From NCBI GenBank assembly GCA_037083765.1, contig JBAPLS010000014.1, positions 1 through 16,045 of the forward strand: a stretch of 16,045 bases of DNA, written 5' to 3'. The stretch's first letter is position 1; every line of letters begins with the position of its first letter. A model generated the notes under the pieces. That model was not told where the DNA came from, ran no database searches, and saw nothing but the letters and a program-made list of their open reading frames with translations. Origin of the DNA: Dasytiphilus stammeri_B (GTDB taxonomy: Bacteria > Pseudomonadota > Gammaproteobacteria > Enterobacterales > Enterobacteriaceae). A program made the position numbers and the translations under genes. Below, one piece after another: positions 15,242 to 16,045 of the stretch.

Positions 15242-15700
15242 ATGTCTAAAAAAGTAGAAATATTTACGGATGGCTCATGCCTGGGCAATCCTGGTCCCGG
15301 TGGATATGGAGTCATATTACGTTATCGTCAGTATGAGAAATTACTCAGTGCAGGTTATTATTTAACTACCAATAATCGAATGGAATTAATGGCCATTATT
15401 GTAGCTCTAGAATCCTTAAAATATTCTTGCATAGTAAAAATTATTACAGATAGTAAATATGTCCAAAAAGGTATTCAAGAATGGTTACATAATTGGAAAC
15501 AACAAAACTGGCTGACTAAAGGAAAAAAACCGGTTAAAAATATTGAATTATGGCTCCGTCTCGAGAAAAATTTAAAAGTTCATAATCAGATTCAATGGCA
15601 ATGGATTAAAGGACACTCGGGACATATTGAAAACGAACGGTGTGATTATTTAGCACGCAATGCAGCTAAACTACCTACTCTTATAGATTTGATTAATTAA
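15242..15700 (+). CDS. rnhA: Ribonuclease HI
   Basis: RNase HI cuts the RNA strand of RNA-DNA hybrids, clearing R-loops and most of each Okazaki primer. The 152-residue protein keeps the four catalytic acids: D10 in IFTDGSCLGNPGPGGYG, E48 in TTNNRMELMA, D70 in IITDSKYV, and D135 in NERCDYLAR, plus the mobile His (H125) in WIKGHSGH. The basic protrusion KQQNWLTKGKKPVKN is present. It is about three residues shorter at the C-terminus than E. coli (155). Divergent pairing with dnaQ is the ancestral enteric arrangement. Together with the stand-alone 5' nuclease in this window it could complete primer removal in the absence of a Pol I polymerase; that link is inference. Confidence 0.96.
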   Translation: MSKKVEIFTDGSCLGNPGPGGYGVILRYRQYEKLLSAGYYLTTNNRMELMAIIVALESLKYSCIVKIITDSKYVQKGIQEWLHNWKQQNWLTKGKKPVKNIELWLRLEKNLKVHNQIQWQWIKGHSGHIENERCDYLARNAAKLPTLIDLIN

Positions 15701-15867
15701 TAAATTTTATAAATAGATTGCGTGGAATGTATGTTACTAAAATCATCACTTTATAAAAAAGTTCATAATTATTCGTCTTAATTTTGCCACTTAAATTTCG
15801 TAATTTTAATTAGTGATATTTGGATCTGTAGTTTTTCAATTATCATCTTCTCTACATAAAATTATTC

Positions 15868-15944
15868 TGGCGGTGCGGACGGGACTTGAACCCGCGACCC
15901 CCGGCGTGACAGGCCGGTATTCTAACCATCTGAACTACCGCACC
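15868..15944 (-). tRNA. aspU: tRNA-Asp (anticodon GTC)
   Basis: The minus strand encodes a 77-base tRNA with 7-bp acceptor arms GGTGCGG/CCGCACC, discriminator G, an encoded CCA (15868-15870), a D-arm starting GTTC, the anticodon loop CTGTCAC with anticodon GTC, and the T-arm GCGGGTTCAAGTCCCG. It is very close to E. coli tRNA-Asp. It follows the 5S gene on the same strand, as aspU follows rrfH in E. coli, so it is probably the last gene of an rRNA operon. Confidence 0.97.
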
Positions 15945-15951
15945 ACAAAAG

Positions 15952-16045
15952 ATCCAGACAGATACCTGCTCTCACACGAGGAGAACCTCGTACTACCCTA
16001 GGTGCTACGGCATTTCACTACTGAGTTCGAGATGGAATCAGGTGG
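15952..16045 (-). rRNA. rrf: 5S rRNA, 3' part, cut by window end
   Basis: The reverse strand begins with CCACCTGATTCCATCTCGAA and continues with CTCAGTAGTGAAATGCCGTAGC and GAGAGCAGG, matching 5S rRNA from about position 27 to its 3' end. About 26 bases of the 5' end lie beyond the window. Only about 7 bases separate its end from tRNA-Asp. The presence of the rest of an rRNA operon outside the window is inferred. Confidence 0.93.

Noticed and set aside
15813..16001. 62-residue + strand open frame containing RTGLEPATPGVTGR
   Set aside because: This is the well-known false protein read from the antisense of a tRNA gene; it overlaps tRNA-Asp and 5S rRNA.
1..16045. CRISPR array, insertion sequence, phage or toxin-antitoxin genes
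   Set aside because: No spaced direct repeats, transposase motifs or paired small toxin genes were seen on either strand.

Overview
The window looks like part of the chromosome of a reduced, AT-rich gammaproteobacterium of the Enterobacterales, most probably an insect endosymbiont. Every recognisable protein aligns best, from memory, with its E. coli counterpart. Intact genes are separated by full-length but corrupted pseudogenes, and I see no transposase, phage or plasmid gene. I do not name the species. No CRISPR array or obviously new multi-gene system is present. The interest lies in how genes are decaying and in a well-formed heat-shock control region.

Layout. 1-318: decaying engB (+), cut by the window edge. 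353-3107: polA (-), of which only the 5' nuclease part (2226-3107) is open; the Klenow part is a collinear pseudogene. 3132-3722: dsbA (-). 4098-5602: purH pseudogene (+). 5724-5999: hupA (-). 6000-6985: mostly empty, with an unexplained open frame and a 59-base patch of mixed N calls. 6986-7648: tsaB (-), with a frameshifted tail. 7738-8640: htpX (-). 9030-9660: hisF tail and hisI pseudogenes (+). 9689-10258: dcd (-). 10358-11743: trhP/yegQ (+). 11756-13471: metG (+), lacking the C-terminal domain. 13495-13983: a small heat-shock protein gene (-) with a sigma-32-like promoter and a hairpin over its ribosome binding site. 14477-15217: dnaQ (-). 15242-15700: rnhA (+). 15868-15944: tRNA-Asp (-). 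15952-16045: 3' part of 5S rRNA (-).

Gene order. The block tsaB-htpX-hisFI-dcd-trhP-metG keeps the order and strands that I recall for E. coli, where it covers roughly 300 kb; here it covers about 6.5 kb. The left block (engB-polA-dsbA then purH-hupA) joins two E. coli neighbourhoods that each border an rRNA operon. The right block (dnaQ-rnhA-tRNA-Asp-5S) matches the rrnH neighbourhood.

Function. What survives is information processing (5' nuclease, DnaQ proofreading, RNase HI, HU, MetRS, tRNA modification by TsaB and TrhP, dCTP deaminase) and protein quality control (DsbA, HtpX, Hsp20). Purine synthesis (purH) and histidine synthesis (hisF, hisI) are lost here, which fits a host-supplied life style. 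RNase HI and the 5' nuclease together could remove Okazaki primers without a Pol I polymerase. Comparisons with E. coli are from memory, not from a search.
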